Source of the DNA: Allosediminivita pacifica
Lineage (GTDB): Bacteria > Pseudomonadota > Alphaproteobacteria > Rhodobacterales > Rhodobacteraceae
DNA length: 64,000 nt
Assembly (NCBI RefSeq): GCF_003054175.1
Contig: NZ_QBKN01000013.1
Span: 1 to 64,000 of the forward strand
Reading direction: 5' to 3'
The position numbers were made by a program, and so were the translations under genes. Shown here piece by piece: positions 45,182-54,468 of the stretch (positions are counted from its first letter, which is position 1; every line of letters begins with the position of its first letter). Below the pieces are notes generated by a model that was not told the DNA's origin, did not search any database, and was given only the letters and a program-made list of their open reading frames with translations.

Positions 45182-45278
45182 CGGGATCCTCGTTGTCGTG
45201 TCCCGCCGACATAGGCGCGGGGGTGGGCGATTCACACCTGTCTTGGGCAGGAAATGCAAGGGGGACCGGGCGTCCCGC

Positions 45279-46877
45279 TCAGCCGTAGGCGTCGAGCAAC
45301 TGCTTGAGGTCGTCGAGCGTGTTGGCGTCCTGCACTTGTTTGTCGTGACGCCAGCGCGACATGCGCGGGAAACGCAGGGCGACTCCGGACTTGTGGCGGG
45401 GCGAGGCGTGTATGCCTTCGAAGGCGATTTCGAAGACATGCTTAGGGGTGACCTGACGGACGGGGCCGAAGCGCTGTTGCGTGTTGCGGCGGACCCAGTG
45501 GGTGATGCGGTTGAATTCCTCGTCGGTGAGGCCGGAGTAGGCCTTGGTGAAGGGGACGAGGTCGTTGCCCTGCCAGACGGCGAAGGTGAAGTCCGTGAAG
45601 AGGTTGGCGCGGCGGCCGTGGCCCTGCTGGGCGTAGATCATCACCGCGTCGATGGTGAGCGGGTCGAGTTTCCACTTCCACCAGTCGCCCTTCTTGCGGC
45701 CCGAGAGATAGGGGCTGTCCAAGCGCTTGAGCATGACGCCCTCGGCGCGAAAGTCGCGGGCGGTGGCGCGCTGGGAGGCAAGGCTGTCCCAGCTGTCGAA
45801 GGCGATGCGCGGCGAGGGGCGGATGGGGGCATCCTTGGGGAGATTTTCGGCAAGATTTTCAAGGGTTGCGCGGCGCTCTTGAAGTGGCGTGTCACGCATG
45901 TCGCGGCCTGCGTGTTCCAGCAGGTCGTAGGCCAGCAGGATGACGGGCGCCTCCTTCAGGAGCTTCTTCGGCACGGTCTTGCGACCGATGCGTTGCTGAA
46001 GCGTGTTGAAGGGCATGGGCTGTTCCGCCTCGGCATCCCAGGCGACGATCTCGGCGTCGATCACGGTGCCGTCGGCCAGGAAGTCGCGCGCGCGGGCGAG
46101 CTCGGGGAAGCGGTCGGTCATCAGCTCTTCGCCGCGGGACCAGACGTGGTGGTCGCTGCCGCGGATCAGGAGCTGGCCGCGGATGCCGTCCCATTTCCAT
46201 TCGGCCAGCCAGTCCTTCGGGTCTCCGAGGGACTCGGGTGGATCGTCGAGCTGGTAGGCGAGGTAGAAGGGATAGGGGCGGCTCTGGTCGGCGGCGGCAT
46301 CCTCGGCCTCGATCAGAGCGTGGTAGCTGGTGGTTTCGGGTTTCCAGCCGCCCATGAGCCTGTGGGCAAGCACCGCCTCGTCCTGGCCCGTGGCCTGGGC
46401 GAGGGCGCGGGTCATGAGCTTGCGGCTGACGCCGATGCGGAAGCCGCCGGTGATGAGCTTGTTGAAGAGGAAGCGTTCGGTGTCGTCCTGCCGGTTCCAG
46501 GCGTCGAGGATGCGCTGCTTGCGGGTGTCGATGTCCACGTCATGAAGCGCGCGCAACGCGTTGATCCAGAAGGAAAGTGGTTCGTCGCTGTGCTGCTCGG
46601 CCGGGGGCAGGATGAGGGCGATGGTCTCGGCCAGATCGCCGACGATGGGATAGCTTTCCTCGACCAGCCAGAGCGGCAAGCTGGCGCGTTCGGCGGCCCA
46701 TTCGCGCAGCTGCGTGGTGTTCACGGCACGCTTGGGACGGCGGCCCGAGAAGAGCGCGATGGTCCAGAGCTTGTCGGCGTCGTCGGCATTCTTGAAGTAA
46801 TCGGCCAATGCCTTTGTTTTCGCGGTGGTTTTCGTCGTCTGGTCGACGGCGGTGAAGAGATCGGCGAAGGCTTTCAC
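45279..46877 (-). CDS. ATP-dependent DNA ligase (ligase-associated repair module)
   Basis: A 532-residue ATP-dependent ligase. The N-terminal ligase domain is followed by the adenylation domain with the nucleotidyl lysine in EWKWDGIRGQLL, then GTVIDAEIVAWDAEAE, EGVMLKRLDSPYLSGRKKGD and a C-terminal OB-fold. This class (ligase linked to a beta-CASP exonuclease, a DEXH helicase and a phosphoesterase) is implicated in DNA repair. The exonuclease gene overlaps its start by ATGA; the helicase and phosphoesterase are not adjacent here. Confidence 0.93.
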   Translation of the reverse strand: MKAFADLFTAVDQTTKTTAKTKALADYFKNADDADKLWTIALFSGRRPKRAVNTTQLREWAAERASLPLWLVEESYPIVGDLAETIALILPPAEQHSDEPLSFWINALRALHDVDIDTRKQRILDAWNRQDDTERFLFNKLITGGFRIGVSRKLMTRALAQATGQDEAVLAHRLMGGWKPETTSYHALIEAEDAAADQSRPYPFYLAYQLDDPPESLGDPKDWLAEWKWDGIRGQLLIRGSDHHVWSRGEELMTDRFPELARARDFLADGTVIDAEIVAWDAEAEQPMPFNTLQQRIGRKTVPKKLLKEAPVILLAYDLLEHAGRDMRDTPLQERRATLENLAENLPKDAPIRPSPRIAFDSWDSLASQRATARDFRAEGVMLKRLDSPYLSGRKKGDWWKWKLDPLTIDAVMIYAQQGHGRRANLFTDFTFAVWQGNDLVPFTKAYSGLTDEEFNRITHWVRRNTQQRFGPVRQVTPKHVFEIAFEGIHASPRHKSGVALRFPRMSRWRHDKQVQDANTLDDLKQLLDAYG

Positions 46878-47896
46878 GAGGTGGCCTCCGCGAGCGCTTC
46901 GCTGTCGTCCTCGTCGCTGCCGAACTCGGTAGGGACCACCTGCGCATCCCAGCCTTCGGAGGTCAGATGCCGCGCGAAGATATCCGTGTAACCATGCGTT
47001 ACAAATATCTTTTCCGCATCTGTCTCGCGGATCGTGCGCATCAGGTCAGGCCAGTCGACGTGATCCGAGACGACAAAGCCGCGGTCCGCGGCGCGGCGGC
47101 GGCGGACGCCGCGCAGGCGCATCCAGCCGCTGGCAAAGGCGGTGGAGGCGGCGCCGAAGCGGCGGCCCCAAGGCTGGGCCAGCGCCGAGGGCGGCGCGAT
47201 GACGAGGGCGCCGGGGTGATCCTTGCCCTTGAGGTCGGGGGTGACGTGCAGCGTGTCGGGCAGGTCGTAGCCCTGCGCGCGCAGCACCTCGTTCGTGGCC
47301 TCGACCGCGCCGTGGGTGAGGATGGGGCCGATATCGGGGTCGAGCATCCTGAGCAGGCGCTGGGCCTTGCCGAGGCTGTAGGCGCCGAGGATCGAGGCGC
47401 GCCCGGCGGCGGCATTGGCGGCCCACCAGGCGTTGAGCTCGGCGCGAACCTCGGCCTCTTCCGGCCAGCGGAAGACGGGCAGGCCGAAGGTGCATTCGGT
47501 GATGAAGGCGTGGCAGCGGAGCGGCTCGAAGGGTTCCGACAGGCCGTCGTCGACGCGCTTGTAGTCGCCTGAGACGACCCAGACTTCTCCGCTGACCTCC
47601 ACCCGGATCTGGGCGGAGCCGGGGATGTGGCCGGCGGGGTGGAACGAGACATCCGCGCTGCCGATGCGCCGCACCTCGCCGTAGCGGATGGTGTCGAGCG
47701 CGATTTCGCCAAGCCGGTGCCGGATCACTGGCGCGGCGCCCTCGGTCGCGAGGTAGCGGCGGTGTCCCGGCCGCGCGTGATCAGCGTGACCATGGGTGAT
47801 CAGCGCCCGGTCCACCGGGCGCCAGGGGTCGATGAAGAAATCGCCTGCCGGGCAGTAGATGCCACGTTCGGTGAAGGTGAGGGCGGGGTCGGCCAT
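46874..47896 (-). CDS. Ligase-associated DNA exonuclease (beta-CASP metallo-beta-lactamase fold)
   Basis: 340 residues with the metal motif ALITHGHADHARPGH, AGHIPGSAQI and VSGDYKR, and a beta-CASP-like end KIFVTHGYTDIFARHL. It matches the exonuclease that accompanies ATP-dependent ligases in bacteria and trims DNA ends before sealing. Its TGA overlaps the ligase ATG, so the pair is co-translated. Confidence 0.92.
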   Translation of the reverse strand: MADPALTFTERGIYCPAGDFFIDPWRPVDRALITHGHADHARPGHRRYLATEGAAPVIRHRLGEIALDTIRYGEVRRIGSADVSFHPAGHIPGSAQIRVEVSGEVWVVSGDYKRVDDGLSEPFEPLRCHAFITECTFGLPVFRWPEEAEVRAELNAWWAANAAAGRASILGAYSLGKAQRLLRMLDPDIGPILTHGAVEATNEVLRAQGYDLPDTLHVTPDLKGKDHPGALVIAPPSALAQPWGRRFGAASTAFASGWMRLRGVRRRRAADRGFVVSDHVDWPDLMRTIRETDAEKIFVTHGYTDIFARHLTSEGWDAQVVPTEFGSDEDDSEALAEATS

Positions 47897-47934
47897 TCTG
47901 GCCAGTATAGGGCGCCGCGTCCCCCGGGCCAGCG

Positions 47935-48903
47935 TCAGGCGCTGAGCGCGGTGCGTGCGCCATCCTCCTGCGAGAAGAGGGCGCAGGCCGCTTCGAGGAT
48001 TCGGTTGCGGATCACGGGCCCTTCCATGAGCAGTTCATGCTCGCCGTTCTCGACCACCTCGAGCTTGCCCTTGGGCCAGGCGGCCATGCGGTCGTGCACG
48101 CGGTGCGTGTCGACGATGCGTTCGTTGGCGCCGATCCAGGTCAGGCAGGGCAGGTCGGGCGAGGGGCGGCGCGAGAGGTCGCGGCATTCGCCGAGCGCCT
48201 CGAGTACCCATGTGAGCGAGGGGCCGCCCAGGTGGAAACGCGGGTCGGCATCCACCTGCCGCTGCATGTAGTCCCACATCTCGCGGTCGCGGGTGAGCAG
48301 GTTGTCCTCGAAGGGCGAGCGGGCGACGTAGCTGTCCGACCCGGTGCCCGGCGCAAAGAGATGGCCGAGCCCGATGCGGCGGCTGCCCCAGCCGAGGGCC
48401 CAGGCCGCAGGTCGCACGGCAGCGCCGATGCGGATGCCCCACATCGGCCCGGTGAAGGCCGCGGCGCCCACGTCAAGCCCGTTCATCAGCGACCGGAGGC
48501 CGATGCAGCCGCCCATGGAATGCCCGAACAGGAAGCGGGGGCCGGGCAGGTCTAGCTGATCGACGAGGGCGAGCGCCGCTTCGACGTCGCGCTGGTAGTC
48601 CGCGAAGCGGTCCACGTGGCCGGTCAGCGCGTTTTCGAGCATCCGGTCGGCCATGCCCTGACCGCGCCAGTCGATGGCGATGGAGTGAAAGCCCCGGTCG
48701 GCAAGTCCGGCGGCGACGCGGCCGTATTTCTCGACGTATTCGGTGCGGCCCGGAAAGATCAGGACCGTGCCGCGGGCGGTCTCGGGGCCGGGGTAGTGGG
48801 CGATGCGCAGGCGGAGACCGTCGCTGGCCTGCACCCAGAAGGCCCGGGCCCCGGGCACGCTGTCGGCGAGTTCGGTCAGGAAGGGCGCCTGCGCAGTCTC
48901 CAT
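47935..48903 (-). CDS. Alpha/beta hydrolase (lysophospholipase-like)
   Basis: A 322-residue alpha/beta-hydrolase. The nucleophile elbow is FLFGHSMGGCIGL (Ser), with an oxyanion-side RGTVLIFPGRTEYVEKYGR and the late His in VVENGEHELLMEG. It resembles monoacylglycerol or lysophospholipases. Its start shares one base with the SCP2-like gene stop, so both may act in lipid turnover; this is inferred from context only. Confidence 0.87.
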   Translation of the reverse strand: METAQAPFLTELADSVPGARAFWVQASDGLRLRIAHYPGPETARGTVLIFPGRTEYVEKYGRVAAGLADRGFHSIAIDWRGQGMADRMLENALTGHVDRFADYQRDVEAALALVDQLDLPGPRFLFGHSMGGCIGLRSLMNGLDVGAAAFTGPMWGIRIGAAVRPAAWALGWGSRRIGLGHLFAPGTGSDSYVARSPFEDNLLTRDREMWDYMQRQVDADPRFHLGGPSLTWVLEALGECRDLSRRPSPDLPCLTWIGANERIVDTHRVHDRMAAWPKGKLEVVENGEHELLMEGPVIRNRILEAACALFSQEDGARTALSA

Positions 48904-49190
48904 CAGGACAGGACCTGGGCCAGCTGCATGGCCTTGCCCATGTCGCCGTCGATCTTGAGCTTGCCGGACATGAACGCCGAGGTGGGGTTCAGATCGCCTG
49001 CAATGATCTGCTGGAAGGTTTCGGTTTCGGCGGTGAGCGTGACGTCGGCGTCTTCGTCGCCCGCATGGGCGCCGGCCTCGTCGACGATGATGCTGCCCTC
49101 GTCCATCACGAACTTGGCGGTCCCGTCAAAGCCCTGGCCGCCCATCTTTTCGTTCAGGGCTGCCACCGCGGCGTTGATCGCGTCGCTCAT
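48903..49190 (-). CDS. SCP2 sterol-carrier-domain protein
   Basis: A 95-residue protein comprising a single SCP2-like lipid-binding domain (GFDGTAKFVMDEGSIIVDEA, DADVTLTAETETFQQIIAGD, then PTSAFMSGKLKIDGDMGKAM). It probably binds acyl or sterol-like lipids. GAGGAAAACAGCA precedes the ATG at 49190. Confidence 0.9.
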   Translation of the reverse strand: MSDAINAAVAALNEKMGGQGFDGTAKFVMDEGSIIVDEAGAHAGDEDADVTLTAETETFQQIIAGDLNPTSAFMSGKLKIDGDMGKAMQLAQVLS

Positions 49191-49251
49191 TGCTGTTTTC
49201 CTCTCGATATCGTGCGCTGGCATTTGCCGGCGCTGGCGCTAGACTGACAAG

Positions 49252-49821
49252 ATGATGGCGACCGTGATATCGAATATCAAATGTAGCGTGGCGGCATTTT
49301 CCGCGATGGTCATGTTTTCCATACCCGTCGCCGCGCAGGCGGTCGACGGAGCGGAAGGCCTTCTGGAGGAGCTTCGCACCGCCGAGTCTGAGGTCGCGGC
49401 ACAGCGTCTGGAACGGCAGATCATCAATGCCTGGTCGAAGTCCGGGTCGCCCGCGCGGGACCTGCTGCTGACACGGGGGCGTGATGCGCTGGAGGTCGGT
49501 GACATTTCGGGTGCGATGGAGCACCTGCAGGCACTGACCGATCATGCGCCGGAGTTCGCCGAGGGCTGGCACGCGCTTGCGCTGGCCTACTTCCAGGCGG
49601 AACGGCTGGGCCTTGCCATGGATGCGCTCGAGCATACACTCGCGCTCAACCCCCATCACTTCGGCGCGCTGAAAGGGGTCGGTGCGATCCACCAGGCGAC
49701 GGGCAATCCCGCGCTTGCGTATGCCGCCTACGAGAGAGTACTTGAGTTGAGACCGCACGACCCGGAGGTCGAACAGGCCCTCGAGCGGCTCGAGCAAGAG
49801 GTTAAGGGCACCGCCCTCTGA
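49252..49821 (+). CDS. Secreted TPR-repeat protein
   Basis: A 189-residue protein with an N-terminal signal-like segment (residues 10-28, CSVAAFSAMVMFSIPVAAQA) and about three tetratricopeptide repeats. These are near DALEVGDISGAMEHLQALTD, EGWHALALAYFQAERLGLAM and ALKGVGAIHQATGNPALAYA. TPR proteins mediate protein contacts; this one is likely periplasmic. It lies just before the helicase gene, 25 nt apart. Confidence 0.85.
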   Translation: MMATVISNIKCSVAAFSAMVMFSIPVAAQAVDGAEGLLEELRTAESEVAAQRLERQIINAWSKSGSPARDLLLTRGRDALEVGDISGAMEHLQALTDHAPEFAEGWHALALAYFQAERLGLAMDALEHTLALNPHHFGALKGVGAIHQATGNPALAYAAYERVLELRPHDPEVEQALERLEQEVKGTAL

Positions 49822-49846
49822 AATTCCGAATTCCAAAGGCGGCCCC

Positions 49847-52810
49847 ATGGGCGAACGCGCGAGGGTCGCGGCCATTCTCGGCCCGACCAACACTGGCAAA
49901 ACCCACTACGCTCTCGAACGGATGCTCGGTCACAGGACCGGGATGATCGGGCTGCCCCTGCGGCTGCTCGCCCGCGAGGTTTATGACCGGCTGGTGGCGA
50001 TCCGGGGGCCTTCGGTGGTAGCGATGATCACCGGCGAGGAACGCATCGTGCCGCCGCGGGCGCAGTACTGGGTCTGCACCGTCGAGGCCATGCCCGAGGG
50101 CATGGGCTGCGATTTCGTGGCCATCGACGAGATCCAGCTTTGCGCCGATCCCGAGCGGGGGCATGTGTTCACCGACCGGCTGCTGCGGATGCGAGGCACG
50201 AAGGAGACGCTGTTCCTGGGTTCCGACACCATGCGCGGTCCCATCGCGCAGCTGGTCAAAGGGTGTGAATTCGTGCGCCGCGAGCGCATGAGCCAGCTCA
50301 CCTACACCGGGTCGAAGAAGGTCAGCCGGATCAAGCCGCGCACGGCCATCGTCGGGTTCTCGGTCGAGAACGTCTATGCCATGGCCGAGCTTCTGCGCCG
50401 TCAGAAGGGCGGGGCGGCCGTGGTCATGGGCGCACTGAGCCCCCGTACCCGGAATGCGCAGGTCGAGATGTATCAGCGCGGCGACGTGGATTACCTGGTG
50501 GCGACGGATGCTATCGGCATGGGATTGAACCTCGACATCGACCACGTGGCGTTTTCCTCGCTGGTGAAGTTCGACGGGCGGCGGATGCGTCCGCTGCAGC
50601 CCAACGAGCTGGCGCAGATCGCCGGGCGCGCGGGGCGGGGCATGAGCGACGGGACCTTCGGGGTGACCGGCGATACGGGGCCGATCCCCGACGAATGGGT
50701 CGAGGCCATCGAGAACCACAGTTTTACGCCGCTCAAGAAGTTGAACTGGCGGAACCACAAGCTGAGTTTCGGCAGCATCGACGCGCTGGAGCAGAGCCTC
50801 GAGATGCCGCCCGAGATCGAGGGGCTGGTGAAATCGCGCGAGGCCGACGACCTCATGGCGCTGCGATCGCTGGCGGGCGAGCCGGAGGTCGCGGCGCGGG
50901 CGCGGAACCCGCAATCGGTGCAGCTTTTGTGGGATGTCTGCCGGATCCCGGATTTCCGCGGCATCAGTCACGCGGAACATGCTGGCCTGTTGCAGGTTAT
51001 CTTCAAGCATCTTCACGAGACCGGGGCGGTCCCGGAAGATTTCCTTGCGCGACAGGTGCGCAGGATCGACAGGACGGACGGCGACATTGACACATTGTCG
51101 AAACGACTCGCCTATATCCGCACTTGGACTTATGTCGCGCAGAGGCGTGGCTGGGTTCGGGACGATGCCCATTGGCGCGGGGAGACGCGCGCTGTAGAAG
51201 ACCGCCTCTCGGACGCGCTGCACGAGCGTCTGACGCAAAGATTTGTTGACCGGCGCACTTCCGTGCTCTTGCGCCGGTTGAAGCAGAAGGAGGCCCTCTT
51301 GGCCGAGGTGAACGACAAGGGTGAAGTGACCGTCGAGGGCGAATTCGTCGGACGGCTCGAGGGGTTCCGGTTCCGTCAGGACAAGGACGCCACCGGGCAG
51401 GAGGCGAAAACCGTACGCCAGGCCTCGGTGCAGGCCCTGGCGCCGCATTTCCATTTGCGGGCGGATCGCTTCTACAATGCCCCCGATACGGAGATCGACT
51501 TCACCGAGCAGGGTGGCCTCATGTGGGGCGATCAGGCGGTGGGCAAGCTCGTCAAGGGCGACGATCCCCTCAAGCCGCGCGCGGCGGCCTTCGTCGATGA
51601 CGAGGCCGGTGCCGATGTGGCGCAGAAGGTGGAACGCCGCCTGCAGCATTTCATCGACCGCAAGATCACGGCGCTTTTCGAGCCGCTGGTGAAGATGCGC
51701 GACGACGAGACCCTAACCGGGCTGGCGCGTGGCTTTGCCTTCCGCATGGTCGAAGCCATGGGCGTGCTTCCGCGCGCCGACGTGGCCGACGAGGTCAAGG
51801 CGCTCGATCAGGAGGCGCGCGGCTCGCTGCGCAAGCACGGCGTCCGCTTCGGTCAGTACACGATCTTCATGCCGCTTCTGCTGAAGCCGGCACCGACGCG
51901 TCTGCGGCTTGTGCTCTGGAGCCTTGCCAACGGGCTGGACGTCTTCCCCGAGGCGCCGCCGCCGGGCCTGGTGACCGTGCCGAACCTGCCCGAGGTGGAG
52001 GATGCGCATTACATGCTGGCGGGCTATCGCCCGGCTGGTGCGCGCGGCATCCGCATCGACATGCTGGAGCGTCTGGCCGATCTTCTGCGCGCCGAGGACA
52101 CGCGCGGCGGATTCGAGGCCAAGGCCGACATGCTGTCGATCACGGGTCTGACGCTAGAGCAGTTCGCCGACCTGATGCAGGGGCTGGGCTACCGCGCCGA
52201 GCAGGGCGAGCGCACCAAGGAGAAGCCGGTCGACGAGACCGTCGCGGGCTCCGAGCAGACCACCACGCAGGAAGAGGTCGTGGCCGAGGCGGTCGAGGAT
52301 ACGCCGGTCATGGATGCGGCGCAGGACAGCGTTCCGGGCGAAGCCCCCGAAGCCGAGGTCGCGCCCGAGCCTGCCGATGTCGAGGAGCCCGTGGCCGAGA
52401 TCGCGGACCAGGGCGAGGCGCCCATCGCGGAGGAACCCGCGGAAGAGACGCCCGACAGCCCGGTGCCCGACACGCCCGAAGAGGAAATCCTGCCCGGCAC
52501 CGCGCCGGACGAGGGGATCGCCGGTCCCGAGATGGAGGTCTTCTATACCTTCACCTGGGCCGGGAACCGGGGCAACAAGCCGCGCGGAAACCGCAACCCC
52601 CGGCGTGATGCGAAGGGTGGCGGCGAGGCGCGCGGTGGCGACAAGCCACGCGGCAAGGGCAAGCCCAAGGGCGGCAAGCCGCAGGGCAAGGGCGGTGGCG
52701 ATCGCGGGGCCAAGAGCTTCGAATCCCGCCCGCCGCGCCGCAAGGACAAGCCGATCGACCCGGACAATCCCTTCGCTGCGGCGCTCATGGGGCTGAAGGA
52801 CAAGCAGTAA
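49847..52810 (+). CDS. SUV3-like DExH RNA helicase with a long acidic linker and basic tail
   Basis: A 987-residue helicase. Walker A is GPTNTGKTHYALERMLGH, the DExH box is FVAIDEIQLC, and motif VI is QIAGRAGRGMSDGTFG; the core resembles mitochondrial SUV3 RNA helicases. Residues about 785-895 are an acidic Glu/Ala/Pro-rich linker. Residues about 905-965 form a Gly/Lys/Arg-rich basic tail (KPRGKGKPKGGKPQGKGGGD) likely to bind RNA. The next gene is an S4 RNA-binding protein, so RNA metabolism is likely. Exact partners are unknown. Confidence 0.9.
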   Translation: MGERARVAAILGPTNTGKTHYALERMLGHRTGMIGLPLRLLAREVYDRLVAIRGPSVVAMITGEERIVPPRAQYWVCTVEAMPEGMGCDFVAIDEIQLCADPERGHVFTDRLLRMRGTKETLFLGSDTMRGPIAQLVKGCEFVRRERMSQLTYTGSKKVSRIKPRTAIVGFSVENVYAMAELLRRQKGGAAVVMGALSPRTRNAQVEMYQRGDVDYLVATDAIGMGLNLDIDHVAFSSLVKFDGRRMRPLQPNELAQIAGRAGRGMSDGTFGVTGDTGPIPDEWVEAIENHSFTPLKKLNWRNHKLSFGSIDALEQSLEMPPEIEGLVKSREADDLMALRSLAGEPEVAARARNPQSVQLLWDVCRIPDFRGISHAEHAGLLQVIFKHLHETGAVPEDFLARQVRRIDRTDGDIDTLSKRLAYIRTWTYVAQRRGWVRDDAHWRGETRAVEDRLSDALHERLTQRFVDRRTSVLLRRLKQKEALLAEVNDKGEVTVEGEFVGRLEGFRFRQDKDATGQEAKTVRQASVQALAPHFHLRADRFYNAPDTEIDFTEQGGLMWGDQAVGKLVKGDDPLKPRAAAFVDDEAGADVAQKVERRLQHFIDRKITALFEPLVKMRDDETLTGLARGFAFRMVEAMGVLPRADVADEVKALDQEARGSLRKHGVRFGQYTIFMPLLLKPAPTRLRLVLWSLANGLDVFPEAPPPGLVTVPNLPEVEDAHYMLAGYRPAGARGIRIDMLERLADLLRAEDTRGGFEAKADMLSITGLTLEQFADLMQGLGYRAEQGERTKEKPVDETVAGSEQTTTQEEVVAEAVEDTPVMDAAQDSVPGEAPEAEVAPEPADVEEPVAEIADQGEAPIAEEPAEETPDSPVPDTPEEEILPGTAPDEGIAGPEMEVFYTFTWAGNRGNKPRGNRNPRRDAKGGGEARGGDKPRGKGKPKGGKPQGKGGGDRGAKSFESRPPRRKDKPIDPDNPFAAALMGLKDKQ

Positions 52811-53191
52811 TTGGCGGAACAGGCGGCGCGGCTGCGCATCGACAAATGGCTCTGGCAGGCGCGTTTCTTCAAGACGCGCTCGCTGGCCTCAAAGGTCGTC
52901 TCGGCCGGCAAGTGCCGGCTGAACGGCGCACCCGTCGCCAAGCCGTCCCGCAACGTCGAGCCCGGGGATGTCCTGACCTTCCCGCAGGGCCATGACGTGC
53001 GGGTGATCCGGATTGTCGCGCTGGGCGAGAGACGGGGGCCCGCGCCCGAGGCGCAGGCGCTTTACGAGGATCTTTCCCCGCCGGAACAAAAGGAAAAAGA
53101 CCCCGCAGCGCCCAAAGTAGATGCAGGTGGTCGCCCGACGAAGCGTCAGCGCCGCGAGTTCGAAAAGTCACGCTTCCGGGCGCTTGAATGA
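52811..53191 (+). CDS. S4-domain RNA-binding protein (Hsp15-like), TTG start
   Basis: 126 residues with an N-terminal S4 domain ([20 protein letters not shown] then [20 protein letters not shown]). It is similar to the ribosome-rescue factor Hsp15/HslR. The C-terminus is basic ([20 protein letters not shown]). The TTG at 52811 immediately follows the helicase TAA, so translation depends on the upstream gene. It may bind stalled 50S subunits; that is family inference. Confidence 0.87.
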   Translation: MAEQAARLRIDKWLWQARFFKTRSLASKVVSAGKCRLNGAPVAKPSRNVEPGDVLTFPQGHDVRVIRIVALGERRGPAPEAQALYEDLSPPEQKEKDPAAPKVDAGGRPTKRQRREFEKSRFRALE

Positions 53192-53249
53192 TCCTCGGCA
53201 CTCCATTAGCTGTCCACGGAACGTCTGGCTATACGGATACCGACACCAC

Positions 53250-53588
53250 ATGACCTACGTCGTCACCGACAATTGCATCGCCTGCAAATACACTGATTGC
53301 GTCGAAGTCTGTCCCGTGGACTGTTTCTACGAAGGCGAGAACATGCTGGTGATTCACCCGGACGAGTGCATCGACTGCGGTGTCTGCGAACCGGAATGCC
53401 CCGCCGATGCCATCCGTCCGGATACGGAACCGGACATGGAGAAATGGGTCGAGTTCAACCGGAAGTACTCGGAAGCCTGGCCGGTGATCATCACCAAGAA
53501 GGACGAGCTTCCCGAAGCGGAAGAGCGTGACGGCGAGACCGGCAAGCTTGAAAAGTACTTTTCGGAAGCGCCCGGCGAGGGCGGCTGA
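53250..53588 (+). CDS. fdxA: 7Fe ferredoxin FdxA
   Basis: A 112-residue electron carrier with a 3Fe-4S and a 4Fe-4S cluster. The cysteine patterns are [18 protein letters not shown] and [16 protein letters not shown]. The C-terminal extension ([20 protein letters not shown]) is usual for this family in alphaproteobacteria. The ATG at 53250 is the family start; the longer frame from 53121 overlaps the S4 gene. Confidence 0.95.
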   Translation: MTYVVTDNCIACKYTDCVEVCPVDCFYEGENMLVIHPDECIDCGVCEPECPADAIRPDTEPDMEKWVEFNRKYSEAWPVIITKKDELPEAEERDGETGKLEKYFSEAPGEGG

Positions 53589-53888
53589 GAACGATTCGCG
53601 CCGGCGTCAGTCGCCGGCGCGTGAACACAGGGAAATTTGCCTGCAATTCTCGGGATTTGCAGGATATTCCTCGTGCTTTGTATCCTCCTAGGATGAGGCG
53701 CGAAAATGTGTTATAGATCTATTACATATCAGACCGTCATGGGGCGGCCCCGGGGGCCCGCCCGCAGTTGGTGGCTTGTGCTGCGATAATGCTTGAGGTG
53801 ATCGGGAATCCGCGGATACCCGCTCGCCTTTATTGTCGCCTGCACAGGCCATCCCTCACCTGACGGAAGCCGCGAGGACCAGACATAG
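53589..53888. other. Structured 300-nt leader region before carD
   Basis: Besides the stem-loop at 53597, it holds CCTGCAA (53640-53646) / TTGCAGG (53657-53663), the near-palindrome ATCCTCCTAGGAT (53682-53694) and ATAGATCTAT (53713-53722) in a locally AT-rich patch. That patch is the best place for the carD promoter. No ORF with a ribosome site is visible. Confidence 0.45.
53597..53621 (+). terminator. Perfect 10-bp stem-loop after fdxA
   Basis: CGCGCCGGCG (53597-53606) pairs with CGCCGGCGCG (53612-53621) across TCAGT, 8 nt after the fdxA stop. No T-run follows. It may act as a Rho-assisted end or a 3' stabiliser. Confidence 0.55.
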
Positions 53889-54398
53889 ATGACAAAAGTC
53901 AAGAAATCCGAATTCCGGCCCAACGACCACGTGGTGTACCCGGCGCATGGCGTCGGGCAGATCATGTCCATCGAAGAGCAGGAAATCGCCGGCATCAAGC
54001 TGGAACTGTTCGTGATCTCCTTCGAGAAGGACAAGATGACCCTGCGCGTGCCGACGCACAAGGCCACCGAGGTGGGAATGCGTTCGCTGAGCACGCCGGA
54101 CGTGGTCGATCAGGCCATGAAGACGCTCAAGGGCAAGGCCAAGGTCAAGCGGGCCATGTGGTCGCGCCGTGCGCAGGAATACGAGCAGAAGATCAATTCC
54201 GGCGACCTGATCGCCATTGCCGAGGTCGTGCGCGACCTGCACCGTGCGGATGACCAGCGCGAGCAGAGCTACTCGGAGCGTCAGCTCTACGAGGCGGCGC
54301 TCGAGCGGCTGACGCGCGAAGTTGCTGCCGTCTCCGGTGGCGACGAGGTCAGTGCCGCGCGCCAGGTGGACGAGGTGCTCGGCCTGCGCGCCGCCTGA
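53889..54398 (+). CDS. carD: CarD-family transcription regulator
   Basis: A 169-residue protein of the CarD/CdnL/TRCF-RID family: an N-terminal RNA-polymerase-beta-binding Tudor-like domain (FRPNDHVVYPAHGVGQIMSI) and a helical DNA-contacting part (RAMWSRRAQEYEQKINSGDL). Such proteins stabilise RNA polymerase open complexes, notably at rRNA promoters. A strong terminator follows. Its place after fdxA matches other Rhodobacteraceae as I recall them. Confidence 0.95.
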   Translation: MTKVKKSEFRPNDHVVYPAHGVGQIMSIEEQEIAGIKLELFVISFEKDKMTLRVPTHKATEVGMRSLSTPDVVDQAMKTLKGKAKVKRAMWSRRAQEYEQKINSGDLIAIAEVVRDLHRADDQREQSYSERQLYEAALERLTREVAAVSGGDEVSAARQVDEVLGLRAA

Positions 54399-54423
54399 TC
54401 CGCAGTCTTTCGGCTGACTATTG

Positions 54424-54452
54424 AACCGCGTCCCTCTGGGGCGCGGTTTTTT
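54424..54452 (+). terminator. Intrinsic terminator of carD
   Basis: AACCGCG (54424-54430) pairs with CGCGGTT (54442-54448), with an extended inner stem TCCC/GGGG and a TCT loop. It is followed by a run of six T (54447-54452). It lies 26 nt after the carD stop. Confidence 0.9.
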
Positions 54453-54468
54453 CGTACGCCGGTCGTGG

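Noticed and set aside
43127-45214. A 695-codon plus-strand frame opposite pepF
   Set aside because: Antisense of an intact M3 peptidase with the HELGH motif; the composition (Val/Gly/His-rich, no domain) is that of a shadow frame.
49802-51649. A 615-codon minus-strand frame opposite the helicase
   Set aside because: Shadow of the helicase coding strand; no domain recognised.
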